Source of the DNA: Aequorivita viscosa
GTDB lineage: Bacteria > Bacteroidota > Bacteroidia > Flavobacteriales > Flavobacteriaceae
Length of the DNA stretch: 64,000 bases
Direction: 5' to 3'
Assembly: GCF_900106795.1 (NCBI RefSeq)
Contig: NZ_FNNS01000011.1
Span: forward strand, 47,620-111,619
Position 1 is the stretch's first letter. Each line of letters starts with the position of its first letter. The position numbers and the translations under genes are program-made. Below are positions 42,774 through 52,243 of this stretch, in pieces. The notes under the pieces are model-generated. The model was not told where the DNA came from. It did not search any database and saw only the letters and a program-made list of their open reading frames with translations.

Positions 42774-43322
42774 CTATTGTCCTATTACTACTTTTGGATA
42801 GCGGATTATTTTATCACCTAACGTGTAGCCTTTTTCAACCACATCTATAATTTTGCCTTTTAGCTTTTTATCTGGAGCGGGTATTTGTGTAATTGCTTCG
42901 TGTGCTTCAGAATCAAAACTATCGCCCTGCTTTACTTCCATCATTTCGAGTCCTTTAGAACGTAATGTTTCGCGAAGCTTGTTGTTTATTAACCCTACAC
43001 CTTTAAAATGGTTGTCTTCAATTTTATCTATTTCTTTTAGGGCTCTTTCAAAATCGTCTAAAACAGGCAATAAGGATAAAACAATATCTTCCCCAGCGGT
43101 TTTGAACATTTCGATACGTTCTCTGGCTGTGCGCTTTTTATAGTTTTCGAATTCTGCAAAAAGTCGTAAATAGCGATCTTTTTCACGTGCTAATTCGTCT
43201 TTTATTACAGCAACGGCATCATCAGTGTGCTCTTGATCCATTTCCTGTTCGGTATTTTCATTCTCATTCAACTCTACTTCCTCAATCGAGTCGTTTTCTT
43301 TAGATTTATCTTTTTTGCTCAT
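42774..43322 (-). CDS. grpE: Nucleotide exchange factor GrpE
   Basis: A 182-aa protein releasing ADP from DnaK. After an acidic flexible N-terminus (about 1-45) comes the long dimerising helix ([20 protein letters not shown]) and the beta-domain ending [17 protein letters not shown]. The start [10 protein letters not shown] at 43322 is chosen because it is the family-type start and lies 34 bases after a good -7 element; the in-frame ATG at 43388 lies upstream of that element. It forms an operon with dnaJ. Confidence 0.96.
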   Translation of the reverse strand: MSKKDKSKENDSIEEVELNENENTEQEMDQEHTDDAVAVIKDELAREKDRYLRLFAEFENYKKRTARERIEMFKTAGEDIVLSLLPVLDDFERALKEIDKIEDNHFKGVGLINNKLRETLRSKGLEMMEVKQGDSFDSEAHEAITQIPAPDKKLKGKIIDVVEKGYTLGDKIIRYPKVVIGQ

Positions 43323-43356
43323 AGTAGCTATTTCTTTCAAGTTTTTCAGAAGGGTG

Positions 43357-43390
43357 CAAAAGTACTGCCATTTGTAGTAAAATGTCAAAA
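43357..43390 (-). promoter_or_regulatory. Promoter of grpE-dnaJ
   Basis: On the minus strand TTTTG (complement of 43386-43390) and TACTTTTG (complement of 43357-43364) are 21 bases apart, matching the Bacteroidota -33/-7 promoter. No CIRCE-type inverted repeat was seen nearby. Confidence 0.75.
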
Positions 43391-43473
43391 TGTCACTGGT
43401 TTTAATTTAATATTACTTTAAGAGAAAATGGTTTATAAAATATTATGTTTGCACGCAATTAAAAAAACAACAT

Positions 43474-44124
43474 ATGAAATCAACAACCTTAAAAATCACA
43501 ATGCTTGCCTTTTTGGCAATTGGAACATTTTCGTGTAAGAACAACGAAAAAGAAGTTGCAAAAGAAATCGAAACTGCTGCTGAAGCTTCTGAAGTGGCTG
43601 TAGAATACAAAGTAGATACAGCTGCATCTGCTATTAAATGGGAAGGCTCTAAGCCAACTACTACTCATTTTGGTACAATTAAACTTGCTTCAGGTGCTTT
43701 TTCTGTAAACAACGATAAAGTTGAAGCTGGAAAATTTGAAATCGACATGAAGTCTATTAATGTTGAGGATCTTGAAGGAGAGTACAAAGCAAATCTTGAA
43801 GCTCACTTAATGGGAACGGTTGAAGGAAAAGAAGGCGATTTTTTCAACGCAAACAAATACCCTACTTCTAAATTTGAATTGACAAAAATTGAAGGTAATA
43901 CTGTACACGGAAACCTTACAATTAAAGAAAAAACCAATGCTATTGAATTTCCTGCAACTATTACTATAAATGGTGATAATTTAGAGCTTGTTAGCGAACC
44001 TTTCAATTTAGATCGTACTAAATGGGACGTGAACTTTGGATCAAAATCTATTTTTCCAAACTTGGGTGATAAGTTTGTAAGCGATGATATGAAAATTACA
44101 TTGTCTATCGTAGCTAAGAAATAA
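43474..44124 (+). CDS. YceI family lipoprotein
   Basis: A 216-aa protein with a lipoprotein signal (AIGTFSCKNNE, Cys 21), an acidic linker and a YceI lipocalin-like beta-barrel (about 48-216): YKVDTAASAIKWEGSK, SINVEDLEG and KYPTSKFELTKIE. YceI barrels bind isoprenoid or other amphiphilic lipids in the periplasm; the ligand here is unknown. A 13-bp-stem terminator follows. Confidence 0.92.
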   Translation: MKSTTLKITMLAFLAIGTFSCKNNEKEVAKEIETAAEASEVAVEYKVDTAASAIKWEGSKPTTTHFGTIKLASGAFSVNNDKVEAGKFEIDMKSINVEDLEGEYKANLEAHLMGTVEGKEGDFFNANKYPTSKFELTKIEGNTVHGNLTIKEKTNAIEFPATITINGDNLELVSEPFNLDRTKWDVNFGSKSIFPNLGDKFVSDDMKITLSIVAKK

Positions 44125-44163
44125 TAATATTACCGCTCTTTTAAAAGAGCTCATAATAAAACG

Positions 44164-44203
44164 AAGGGTTGGTCTTTAAATTAAGACCAACCCTTTGTTA
44201 TTT
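44164..44203 (+). terminator. Terminator of the YceI gene
   Basis: AAGGGTTGGTCTT (44164-44176) pairs perfectly with AAGACCAACCCTT (44183-44195), followed by TTTGTTATTT. A separate 16-base perfect palindrome, GCTCTTTTAAAAGAGC (44135-44150), lies between it and the stop codon. Confidence 0.9.
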
Positions 44204-44254
44204 AAACAGTTTTGTAGTAATACTGTTCTTAATGTTTAGCAATAAAAACTTAGT

Positions 44255-45160
44255 TTACAACAAGTCTTGAAGCGCTGGTTCAATATTGTAAAACTTGAAT
44301 CTGTATCCTAATTCTTCAATTTTCTTTGAACTGACCAATTGTCCTTCTACGACCAAAACATACATTTCGCCTAAAATAAGCTTTAGTGCAAATGCCGGAA
44401 CATTAGGCAACCATAACGGACTGCCATAATGGTTTGCAATAAGTTTAGTTAGTTTTTTGTTTTGTATTGGGTTTGGTGCAACGGCATTAAAAATACCTTC
44501 AATCTGGTTTTGAAGTATAAACATATAAATTCCAACAATATCATCGATATGAATCCAAGACTGCCATTGGTTTCCATCTCCTAAAGGTGCTCCCAATCCC
44601 AATTTAATTGGCTGTACCAATTTTGGTAAGGCTCCATCGTTCTTGGCTAATACCATTCCGGTGCGCACTTTTGTCACCTCCATTCCTAAATTTTTAAATT
44701 TGGTAGCTGCTTTTTCCCAAGCAACAACCACTTTAGCTAGAAAGTTATCGTCAACTTCTTCACTTTCTTCGGTATATAACTTTGTCTCAGAATTGGGATA
44801 AATATTGACGCCGCTAGCCGATATAAAATGACTCACATCGTGCTCTATATTTTCTAGGGTATTATAAATAAGCTTCATTGACTCGACCCTACTTTCAATA
44901 ATTACTTTTTTATAACTAGACGTCCATCGCTTTGCGATAGTAGCGCCCACTAAATTGATAATAGCCGTAACGCCTTCAAAAGCCTCTGAATCTATTTTTC
45001 CTTCTTTCGGATTCCAATAAAACCCTTTATATTTTTCTGTTTTCTCAATCTTTTCTTTGCTGGTTGTAAGGTAATTAACCTCGATACCAGCATGCAGACA
45101 TGCTTTGGCAAGTTTACTGCCAATTAGTCCCGTAGCCCCTGTAATTAACACCTTTTTCAT
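44255..45160 (-). CDS. TIGR01777 family NAD(P)-binding epimerase (SDR39U1-like)
   Basis: A 301-aa extended SDR with VLITGATGLIGSKLA at the start, the family-typical INLVGATIAKRWTSSYKK and the C-terminal DUF1731-like tail (LPNVPAFALKLILGEM, then SSKKIEELGYRFKF). The catalytic Tyr/Lys pair of classical SDRs is not evident, as usual in this family. The biochemical role is unknown. Confidence 0.9.
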   Translation of the reverse strand: MKKVLITGATGLIGSKLAKACLHAGIEVNYLTTSKEKIEKTEKYKGFYWNPKEGKIDSEAFEGVTAIINLVGATIAKRWTSSYKKVIIESRVESMKLIYNTLENIEHDVSHFISASGVNIYPNSETKLYTEESEEVDDNFLAKVVVAWEKAATKFKNLGMEVTKVRTGMVLAKNDGALPKLVQPIKLGLGAPLGDGNQWQSWIHIDDIVGIYMFILQNQIEGIFNAVAPNPIQNKKLTKLIANHYGSPLWLPNVPAFALKLILGEMYVLVVEGQLVSSKKIEELGYRFKFYNIEPALQDLL

Positions 45161-45258
45161 ATTATCTTAAAAATAGAGCTATCTGCAGGAATAGCAAAGC
45201 TTGTTAACGGAAGATTATGAAATTTATGAAAAGTAACTAATAATGGAAATTGTGAATG

Positions 45259-45930
45259 CTACCCTGTTTTAGTAGCTCGCAACATTTCTCTTTTTCCTGG
45301 AGGCCCAGGAAGACGTTCTACAGAAAATCCGACAGCAGTCATGGCGCGTCGCGCACTACCACTTGCAGCATAAGTTACCAATACGCCATTGGTTTTTAGA
45401 GCCTTGTACATCTTTTGAAAAATGCTTTCAGTCCAAAGGTCTGGTTGAACACGAATTCCAAAAGCATCAAAATATATTATGTTAAACGTATTTTCTATAG
45501 CTATTTCTGAAAAAAATTTATTCACCTTGGTTAATTTAAAGTTATCAGAAATTGTTTCAGCTTTTTCCCAAGAAGAATCATGGAGTTTAAAAAAATCTTT
45601 TTCAGAAGCATTTAAAAGAGAAGGGTAATTGAGTGAGGTTGCTTCGGAAGCCATTAATGGATATGCTTCAACACCTGAATAATCTATTTTAAAGTGGTGT
45701 TTTTTAGTTTCTAGTAAAGTTAGGAATGCATTTAGTCCTGTGCCAAATCCAATTTCCATTATTGAAACTTCCTTACTTGCAAATGTGTCAGTCCAATAAT
45801 AAAGTCCTTCTTTAATAAAAACGTGAAGGGCTTCGGCTATTGCACCGTGCTTAGAATGGTATTGTTCGTTCCATTCTTCAATATGCAAAGTGTAAGAGCC
45901 GTCGCCCGTTTTTAATAGAGTGCGTTTCAA
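45259..45930 (-). CDS. mnmD: tRNA 5-methylaminomethyl-2-thiouridine methyltransferase (MnmD)
   Basis: A 223-aa methyltransferase matching the N-terminal half of E. coli MnmC: EWNEQYHSKHGAIAEALHVFI followed by the SAM motif IMEIGFGTGLNAF and IYFDAFG. The oxidase half is absent, as in stand-alone MnmD. It methylates the wobble uridine of tRNAs for split-box codons. It follows the DUF4920 gene by 5 bases, so the two are cotranscribed. Confidence 0.92.
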   Translation of the reverse strand: MKRTLLKTGDGSYTLHIEEWNEQYHSKHGAIAEALHVFIKEGLYYWTDTFASKEVSIMEIGFGTGLNAFLTLLETKKHHFKIDYSGVEAYPLMASEATSLNYPSLLNASEKDFFKLHDSSWEKAETISDNFKLTKVNKFFSEIAIENTFNIIYFDAFGIRVQPDLWTESIFQKMYKALKTNGVLVTYAASGSARRAMTAVGFSVERLPGPPGKREMLRATKTG

Positions 45931-45935
45931 AAGTG

Positions 45936-46451
45936 TTATTCTTTTTCAACTTGAGGAATAAGTACCCCATCTGCTTCAAAAGCTAAGGTTCGTTTTACCT
46001 CTGTAATAGCAGCAATTTCTTCCTCAGACTTTCCGCCATCTTCTGCATAGTGGCGTTGGTCTTCTACGCTCATTTCTTCGATGTATGCTTTTCCGTTTAG
46101 AATAATTTCTTGTCCAGCAATATCTTTTGGCATGAAGAAACCGTAGTCTTTAAATCGAACCATAGCAACCTCTTCTCCCATATCCACTTTCATCCAGCAG
46201 CCTTTCTTTTGGCAAACTTCTTTTACTTCTGATGAAAATTTAAGGTTTAAAGTATCGCCAGTTTTAAGGCTTTTAAATTTTTCGGCCATTTGAGATTTAG
46301 TCAACACTTCTTTATCAGTGATTTCATCTCCAATGCTTTGGTAATTAACGGCAATTTCCTGAACTTCGACTGGTTGTTCTACTTCTGTCTTTTCGTTTTT
46401 ACAGGCAATTGTAACTCCTGCTAATGCTAAAATAAATAGAATTTTTTTCAT
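45936..46451 (-). CDS. DUF4920 lipoprotein
   Basis: A 171-aa protein with a lipoprotein signal ending LAGVTIACKNE (Cys 17). The mature domain contains VKEVCQKKGCWMKVDMG, with two nearby cysteines that may bind metal or form a disulphide, and VRFKDYGFFMPKDIAGQEI, typical of DUF4920. Function is unknown; the domain has an OB-like beta pattern. It lies directly upstream of mnmD. Confidence 0.88.
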   Translation of the reverse strand: MKKILFILALAGVTIACKNEKTEVEQPVEVQEIAVNYQSIGDEITDKEVLTKSQMAEKFKSLKTGDTLNLKFSSEVKEVCQKKGCWMKVDMGEEVAMVRFKDYGFFMPKDIAGQEIILNGKAYIEEMSVEDQRHYAEDGGKSEEEIAAITEVKRTLAFEADGVLIPQVEKE

Positions 46452-46561
46452 TTAATAAAGATATTAGTTTATTGATTGGTAATACATTGCAATTTTAGTC
46501 ATTTTTTGGATTTTTTATGCCCTTAATTTTTGCTATTTTTACAGAATAAATACATTTATAG

Positions 46562-47632
46562 ATGAATACTCCTATTAGCAAGAAAATCAATATCCAAAAA
46601 GTAGATAAATCCAGAATCGATCAAGTAGATTTCGACAAGCTGGTATTTGGAAATGTCTTTAGTGACCATATGTTTGAATGTGACTTTAAAGACGGGGTTT
46701 GGCAAAATCCAACTATTAAAGCGTATGGGCCATTAACTATTTCTCCTGCTGCTAAGGTTTTTCACTATGGTCAAGCAGTTTTTGAAGGAATGAAAGCTTT
46801 TAAAGACGAAGAAGATAAAGTTTGGCTTTTTAGGCCAGACCAAAATGCAAAACGAATTAATAAATCTGCTGCTCGATTAGCAATACCTGAATTTCCTGAA
46901 GATTTATTCTTTGAAGCGTTAACCACATTAGTGAGTATGGACAGAGAATGGGTGCGAAAGGGTCCTGGAAACTCTTTATATATTCGTCCTTTTGTATTTG
47001 CAACACAAGCGGGTGTTGGTGCATCACCCTCTACAGAATATAAGTTTATGATTTTGATGTCGCCTGCACAAGCGTATTATACTGGCGACATACAAGTTGA
47101 AATTGCAGAGCACTACAGTCGTTCGGCTAATGGTGGTGTTGGTGCCGCAAAAGCTGCTGGAAATTATGCCGCACAATTCTTCCCGACAAATTTGGCTCGT
47201 GAAAGAGGATTTCAGCAAATAATTTGGACAGATGCAAGTACTCACGAATATTTAGAGGAAGCTGGGACTATGAATGTGTTTTTTAGAGTAAATGACACCT
47301 TATTAACAGCACCTATTAGCGACCGAATCCTTGATGGGGTTACTCGTAAAAGTGTTATCGATCTTGCAAAAAGAGACAATATTGCAGTTGAAGAACGAAG
47401 AGTATTGGTTTCTGAAATTGTAGAAGCAGCGAAAAATGGAAGTTTAAAAGAGATTTTTGGCGCTGGCACAGCTGCTGTAATTAGTCCGATTAGTGCTTTT
47501 AGTTTTCAGAACAAGACATACGAAATTGAAAAACAAGAGGACAGTTTTGCTGCGAAATTCAAAAAGGAATTAACAGATATACAACGAAACCTAAGTGAAG
47601 ACCCTTTTGGCTGGAGGTTTGAAGTTGTTTAA
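46562..47632 (+). CDS. ilvE: Branched-chain amino acid aminotransferase
   Basis: A 356-aa fold-type IV PLP enzyme (long, eukaryote-like BCAT type). The Schiff-base Lys lies in GGVGAAKAAGNYA, with the conserved HYGQAVFEGMKAF and EEAGTMNVFF. It interconverts Val, Leu and Ile with their 2-oxoacids, the substrates of the fused E1 at 12.8-14.8 kb. It is monocistronic, with a terminator directly downstream. Confidence 0.96.
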   Translation: MNTPISKKINIQKVDKSRIDQVDFDKLVFGNVFSDHMFECDFKDGVWQNPTIKAYGPLTISPAAKVFHYGQAVFEGMKAFKDEEDKVWLFRPDQNAKRINKSAARLAIPEFPEDLFFEALTTLVSMDREWVRKGPGNSLYIRPFVFATQAGVGASPSTEYKFMILMSPAQAYYTGDIQVEIAEHYSRSANGGVGAAKAAGNYAAQFFPTNLARERGFQQIIWTDASTHEYLEEAGTMNVFFRVNDTLLTAPISDRILDGVTRKSVIDLAKRDNIAVEERRVLVSEIVEAAKNGSLKEIFGAGTAAVISPISAFSFQNKTYEIEKQEDSFAAKFKKELTDIQRNLSEDPFGWRFEVV

Positions 47633-47665
47633 GCAACACTAAAACGTTTTAGCACTCCTATAATT

Positions 47666-47711
47666 AAAACCCCTTCAAATTCTTTAGTGATTTGAGGGGT
47701 TTTCTTCTTTT
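47666..47711 (+). terminator. Terminator of ilvE
   Basis: AAAACCCCTTCAAAT (47666-47680) pairs with ATTTGAGGGGTTTT (from 47690), with one unpaired base in the stem, followed by a T-rich run. It ends 34-79 bases after the stop codon. Confidence 0.85.
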
Positions 47712-47756
47712 AATCATCTTACATAGATTTTGTATCTCTGTTTGAATTATCCTCCC

Positions 47757-48143
47757 CTACTTTTCAAGGATAGCTTTTATGTCTGGACCAAAATAATTTG
47801 GACCTTTTAAAACCTTTCCATCTTCGCGATAAATAGGTTTTCCATCGGCTCCTAACTTGCTCATATTGCTTCGCTGAATTTCGTTAAAAACCTCTTCAAT
47901 TTTATGTTGCATTCCGTGTTCAATAATAGTACCGCATAAAATATAGAGCATATCGCCCAAAGCATCGGCTACTTCAACCAAATCGTTGTTGTTAGCAGCT
48001 TCAAGATATTCTTCGTTTTCTTCGCGCATGAGCTTATAACGTAATAAGTTCTTTTTAATGCCAAGTTCAGCTGTTGGCGCATCCTTCATTCCTAGACCAA
48101 ATGCTTTGTGAAATTCGGAAACGGCCTTTATTTTATTTTTCAT
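47757..48143 (-). CDS. MazG-like nucleoside triphosphate pyrophosphohydrolase
   Basis: A 128-aa all-alpha NTP pyrophosphohydrolase. The metal-binding acidic motifs are REENEEYLEA (ExxE) and VEVADALGDMLY (ExxxD), as in the MazG/dUTPase-2 superfamily. After about residue 95 a basic tail (GKPIYREDGKVLKGPNYF) matches the subfamily that includes phage-type and PRA-PH-like enzymes. It probably removes unwanted or damaged nucleotides; the substrate is not determined. Confidence 0.85.
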   Translation of the reverse strand: MKNKIKAVSEFHKAFGLGMKDAPTAELGIKKNLLRYKLMREENEEYLEAANNNDLVEVADALGDMLYILCGTIIEHGMQHKIEEVFNEIQRSNMSKLGADGKPIYREDGKVLKGPNYFGPDIKAILEK

Positions 48144-48236
48144 AGTTTATTTTCAAATTATACTTAGGTAAAAATGGTACTACTAGATTGAGAATTTGTT
48201 TTCTTACAAACCCGATTCTGTATATCATTTAATCGT

Positions 48237-48244
48237 TATTTTTG
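48237..48244 (+). promoter_or_regulatory. -7 element of the small membrane protein gene
   Basis: TATTTTTG matches TAnnTTTG 21 bases before ATG 48266 and supports the reality of this short gene. Confidence 0.6.
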
Positions 48245-48265
48245 GAGCTATAAAATTACAATATT

Positions 48266-48454
48266 ATGTTTACCTCAGGCCAATGGATTTTCGCAATAAT
48301 CGCTTTAATTGCTTTTTTTGGAATCATTGCTTATAGCTATTTAAAAGATAAAAAACTTCATAAAAAGCAATACAAAGGAAGTATTTGGGTTTTGGTTGGT
48401 TTTATTGCCTTTATAGCATTTTTAGTATTGATGAAAACGTACCTAAAGGGTTAA
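48266..48454 (+). CDS. 62-aa two-helix membrane protein
   Basis: Two hydrophobic helices (IFAIIALIAFFGIIAYSYL and IWVLVGFIAFIAFLVLM) flank a short basic loop, KDKKLHKKQYKGS. The first helix probably runs outward with the loop inside. Conserved-looking composition and a proper -7 element support a real gene. No family name is assigned with confidence. Confidence 0.75.
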   Translation: MFTSGQWIFAIIALIAFFGIIAYSYLKDKKLHKKQYKGSIWVLVGFIAFIAFLVLMKTYLKG

Positions 48455-48487
48455 TTTGACCTTACACACTTAGCGGGATAGTGTCAA

Positions 48488-48518
48488 TTAAAAAAGCGCT
48501 CCGAAAATTTCGAGGCGC
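48488..48518 (-). terminator. Terminator of the dipeptidyl peptidase III gene
   Basis: GCGCTCCGA (48496-48504) pairs with TCGAGGCGC (48510-48518) with one mismatch and one wobble pair; on the minus strand it is followed by TTTTTT. It lies 26-56 bases beyond the stop codon. Confidence 0.75.
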
Positions 48519-48543
48519 CTTTTCTAAATATTAGAACAACTTT

Positions 48544-50583
48544 TTAGTTTACAGCTGGCAAGTAACTGTAGTTTTTAGCATAATGTAACATCTGCTCGGC
48601 AAATGTTTTTGGTTGCTCAATTGTAAAACTTTCAATCTCGCCGTTATCGTTCATTTTTGGAACAATAACCGGATTTACAAATCCGCTATATGGTGCAGAT
48701 GTAAATTGCTTGTTACGCTCTAAAATTTCTTTGTGAAGATCGTAATTTACTTTAACACCATAAGTTTCAACTAATTTCTCAACCGCTGCATAGTCGCCTT
48801 CACTCTTGATTCTCTGAGTTTCGCGAAGCAATTGACCGAAAAGATCGTGAAGTTTTTCGTAATCGTTTATGTTGAAATATGTTTTACCATCACGAGTAAC
48901 TTTTTCAATTACGTTGTCGGCTTTCCCTTTTTCATAAACCCAAGAAGAAACCCACTGGCGGTTACGCATATGCGCCTGTACAACGTCGTCACCAAGGTTT
49001 AGACGAATTAACTGAGTCATTAATCCATTACGGATGTAACTATCATAAGCAGCCATTCCCACTTTTTTCCAATCATCAACCAATCCTAACTCTTGTAATT
49101 TTGGAGTGTATAAGTAATATAGTCCTACTAAATCTGCACGGCCTTCTTCTAATGTAGAAGCGTAGTTTTTAAGTGTTTCCTTTGTTTCACCTACACCAGG
49201 ATTTAATTGACCAGATGCGTGACCAATTACTTCGTGAAGTGCGGTGTGAAGTTTATCTGCAACTTGACCGTATTGTTTCTCTAATTCCAATTCTTCGTCG
49301 TCGTGAACAAATTCTTTCAATCTTCCTGAGCTTCCTGCGTTGTTGTAAGCTTCAATAATATTACCTAATGAAACAGATTTACTACCCACAGCCGCACGAA
49401 TCCAGTTAGCGTTTGGAAGGTTTACACCAATTGGCGTACTTGGAGAAGCATCACCAGCTTCACCTGCAACATTTACAACTTTGTAAGTAACACCCACAAC
49501 ATTTTTCTTTTTGTGCTCATCCATTAAAGTGGAATTATCTTCGAACCACTGAGCGTTTTCAGAAAGAACTGCCATTTTCTTTGACATATCAAAATCTTTA
49601 ACTTGAACAATGCTTTCATAAGTGCCTTTATACCCTAGCGGATCTTCGTAAACTTCAATAAAACTATTTATATAGTCAATGTTTCCTTCCGTTGCAGCTG
49701 TCCACGCTACATTGTAGTCGTCCCAAGTTTGCAGGTCACCGGTCTTGTAATATTGAATTAACAATCCAATAGCATCGGCCTGTGCTTGATTTTCGGCAAC
49801 ACCTTGTGCTTTCTCAAGCCACTCAACTATTTTATCAATTGCTTCACCATAAAGGCCTCCCGACTTATAAACCATTTCTGTTAACTTACCATTTTCTTTA
49901 ACTAGTTTTGAGTTAAGGCCAAAAGACAACGGCTTGGTAGCGTCTGGTGATTTCTTTTTAGAATAGAAGTTTTCTACATCCTTATTAGTCACGTTTGGTC
50001 CATAAAAGTTTACAGCGCTTTGAAGCACGTTGTCAATTCCTTTTGATTGATCAACTTTTTTTAGATCCTTATCATTGAAAACCACATCAAAAGCTTCTCC
50101 TTCTAGTGTAGTATTAGTTTCAGTCAATAATTGTTTTAAATAATCTGAAGAAAATTCAGGCTTCAGTTTATCGCTAGAATAGTGATGGTGAATACCGTTA
50201 CTAAACCATACTCTTTTTAAGTAAGTTTCAAAATTTTTCCAATCTTCAGTAGATTTATCACCTTCATAATTTTGATACACATTCTCCAATGCTTTTCTAA
50301 TGGTAAGGTTGTGGCGGTAATTTTGATCCCAGATAATATCTCTCCCAGCCAATCCTGCTTGGGTGAGGTAATAAACAAGTTTCTGTTCTTTTAAAGTAAG
50401 CTCATCCCACCCTGGAATTTGATAGCGTAAAACTTTAATGTCGCTAAATTGCTCTACACTATAGTCAAAATCTGCGGTTGGTTCAGTTTCCACTTGAGCA
50501 ACAGGCTTTTCTTCTTTTTTCTCATTACAAGAAAAAAACAATAATCCACTCATTGCCATTGCAATAAACAAGGTTTTCTTCAT
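48544..50583 (-). CDS. Dipeptidyl peptidase III-like zinc lipoprotein (M49)
   Basis: A 679-aa zinc peptidase. The N-terminus is a lipoprotein signal (SGLLFFSCNEK, Cys 19), placing the enzyme on a periplasmic or outer-membrane face. The M49 motif HEVIGH (HExxGH, about 446-451) and the second motif EEGRAD (EExxAD) are intact. DPP III releases N-terminal dipeptides from short peptides. A membrane-anchored M49 enzyme is typical of Bacteroidota and fits a role in peptide scavenging. Confidence 0.93.
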   Translation of the reverse strand: MKKTLFIAMAMSGLLFFSCNEKKEEKPVAQVETEPTADFDYSVEQFSDIKVLRYQIPGWDELTLKEQKLVYYLTQAGLAGRDIIWDQNYRHNLTIRKALENVYQNYEGDKSTEDWKNFETYLKRVWFSNGIHHHYSSDKLKPEFSSDYLKQLLTETNTTLEGEAFDVVFNDKDLKKVDQSKGIDNVLQSAVNFYGPNVTNKDVENFYSKKKSPDATKPLSFGLNSKLVKENGKLTEMVYKSGGLYGEAIDKIVEWLEKAQGVAENQAQADAIGLLIQYYKTGDLQTWDDYNVAWTAATEGNIDYINSFIEVYEDPLGYKGTYESIVQVKDFDMSKKMAVLSENAQWFEDNSTLMDEHKKKNVVGVTYKVVNVAGEAGDASPSTPIGVNLPNANWIRAAVGSKSVSLGNIIEAYNNAGSSGRLKEFVHDDEELELEKQYGQVADKLHTALHEVIGHASGQLNPGVGETKETLKNYASTLEEGRADLVGLYYLYTPKLQELGLVDDWKKVGMAAYDSYIRNGLMTQLIRLNLGDDVVQAHMRNRQWVSSWVYEKGKADNVIEKVTRDGKTYFNINDYEKLHDLFGQLLRETQRIKSEGDYAAVEKLVETYGVKVNYDLHKEILERNKQFTSAPYSGFVNPVIVPKMNDNGEIESFTIEQPKTFAEQMLHYAKNYSYLPAVN

Positions 50584-50732
50584 TTTTAATTGTTTTTAGT
50601 TTTTCGCAAATGTACTAAAATATTATCCTTTCAAATTAATTCGTTTTTGAACAAATGATTGAAGGTATTGATGTTGCGCAGCTTCAATCATTTTTCATTA
50701 TCTTAGCCCAAGAAATAAACACTCCCCCACTG

Positions 50733-51788
50733 ATGAAAATTTTAAAATATCTCGTATTTCTTATACTCTTAATAATTATAGGCGGCGCAATCTACTTTGG
50801 TACCAAAGATGGCTCGTACGTTGTTCAAGAAACCATTACCATACCCTCTCCTGCCGAAGTTGTTTTTGATAAGGTTAACGATTATAAAAGCTGGGAAAGC
50901 TGGATAACTTGGAAGCAGGAAAACCCCAATATGATTTTTAATTATGCCGAAAAAACAAGTGGTGAAGGCGCCTCGTTTTCTTGGGAAGGGAAAAACAGTG
51001 GTTCTATTACTACAACTAAACTTATACCGAACAAAGAAATTTTACAAGATGTAGTTTTTGATTCTCCTACGGGAACAAGTGAAGCTGCTATGTCTTGGAA
51101 TTTTGAATCGGAAGGCGACAGTACAACGGTGCGATGGGAAACAAGAGGTGAACATTCGCTAATGGATAAGGTTTATTACGCCATCAATGATTCAGGTCTT
51201 ACTGAAAAAATTCAAAAATTAAACGAAGAAAGTCTTAAAAATATCTCGCAGGAAGTTGTGGCCGATATGAAAAAATATTCAATTAATGTTGATGGTGTTA
51301 CTCAATTTGGCGGTGGTTATTATATGTACACAACATCGGTTGCCAAGCAACAAGAAGTCGATGGAAAAGCAACATCTATGATGAAACTTGTTCAGGGCTT
51401 TGTTTCCGATAATAACTTAAATATTTCTGGCGATCCTTTTATACTTTATAATGAAACCGATACAATAAACAACACCGTAATCTTCTCTACAGGGCTGCCT
51501 GTAAAAGAACGAGTTATTACACCAGAAGGAAGTCCAGTAGTATGTGGTTTTATGGATTCAGTTTCAGCTGTTAAAGTTTCTCTTAAAGGAAATTACAGTC
51601 ATTTACCTGAAGCTTTACTAAAAGGTATGAAGTTTATTGAAAAAAACAGTCATCAAGTTGATTCTGGTCGCAAAATATTCGAAGTTTATATAATAGATTC
51701 AAACGAAGAGCCAAACCCTGCAAAGTGGTTAACTGAGGTATACATCCCAATTGTTACGTCGGATGGATTGACAGAAACTGGCTTGTAA
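50733..51788 (+). CDS. SRPBCC domain fused to a GyrI/AraC effector-binding-like domain
   Basis: A 351-aa protein starting MKILKYLVFLILLIIIGGAIY, a single N-terminal membrane helix. Residues about 30-190 form a START-like SRPBCC cavity (ITIPSPAEVVFDKVNDYKSW, then SWNFESEGDSTTVRWETRG). The C-terminal part (about 200-351) resembles GyrI-like small-molecule binding domains, with NNTVIFSTGLPVKE and a final EVYIPI strand. A membrane-tethered ligand sensor is likely but unproven. The in-frame ATG at 50655 gives an unsupported extension. Confidence 0.82.
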   Translation: MKILKYLVFLILLIIIGGAIYFGTKDGSYVVQETITIPSPAEVVFDKVNDYKSWESWITWKQENPNMIFNYAEKTSGEGASFSWEGKNSGSITTTKLIPNKEILQDVVFDSPTGTSEAAMSWNFESEGDSTTVRWETRGEHSLMDKVYYAINDSGLTEKIQKLNEESLKNISQEVVADMKKYSINVDGVTQFGGGYYMYTTSVAKQQEVDGKATSMMKLVQGFVSDNNLNISGDPFILYNETDTINNTVIFSTGLPVKERVITPEGSPVVCGFMDSVSAVKVSLKGNYSHLPEALLKGMKFIEKNSHQVDSGRKIFEVYIIDSNEEPNPAKWLTEVYIPIVTSDGLTETGL

Positions 51789-51871
51789 AATATAGGGTTT
51801 TTCAAACTTTAACTCTATAATTTTATGTGGCAATAAATGATTCTAGAAATTAAAATATATTCTAACGCGAA

Positions 51872-52243
51872 ATGAAACAACTGGTATTAGTTTTTGTTGG
51901 AGGGGGAATTGGTAGTGTATTAAGGTATGCTATTTCTAGATATATGGATGGCGTTAAAACAGGGATTCCGTATGGTACTTTTGCAGCAAATATTTTAGGT
52001 AGCTTATTAATAGGATTAATTCTTGGAGCTGCTCTAAAAAATGAATCACTTTCGTCAAATACAGTATTGTTTCTCGCAACAGGATTTTGTGGCGGATTCA
52101 CTACCTTTTCTACATTTGCCTATGAAAATCACGTTTTTTTAAAGACTGGTGATTTTATGTTGTTCGCATTGTACACTCTAGCTAGTTTTGTAGTTGGCTT
52201 CGCTATGGTTTTTCTAGGAATGTGGCTTGTAAAATTTTTCTAA
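51872..52243 (+). CDS. crcB: Fluoride channel CrcB/Fluc
   Basis: A 123-aa four-helix dual-topology channel subunit exporting fluoride. Family motifs are complete: GGGIGSVLRYAISR (19-20 Arg region), PYGTFAANILGSLLIG with the pore Asn, and GFCGGFTTFSTFAYE, which holds the Na+ site and the phenylalanine box. A single gene is expected to form a homodimer. No crcB-motif fluoride riboswitch was recognised in the 83 bases upstream. Its stop overlaps the convergent DUF1684 stop by 4 bases. Confidence 0.95.
   Translation: MKQLVLVFVGGGIGSVLRYAISRYMDGVKTGIPYGTFAANILGSLLIGLILGAALKNESLSSNTVLFLATGFCGGFTTFSTFAYENHVFLKTGDFMLFALYTLASFVVGFAMVFLGMWLVKFF

Noticed and set aside
43357-43473. CIRCE operator for grpE-dnaJ
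   Set aside because: The 9-bp inverted repeat TTAGCACTC/GAGTGCTAA is not present; only an ordinary promoter is seen.
51789-51871. Fluoride riboswitch upstream of crcB
   Set aside because: The short AT-rich leader lacks the conserved GC stem and pseudoknot elements of the crcB motif.
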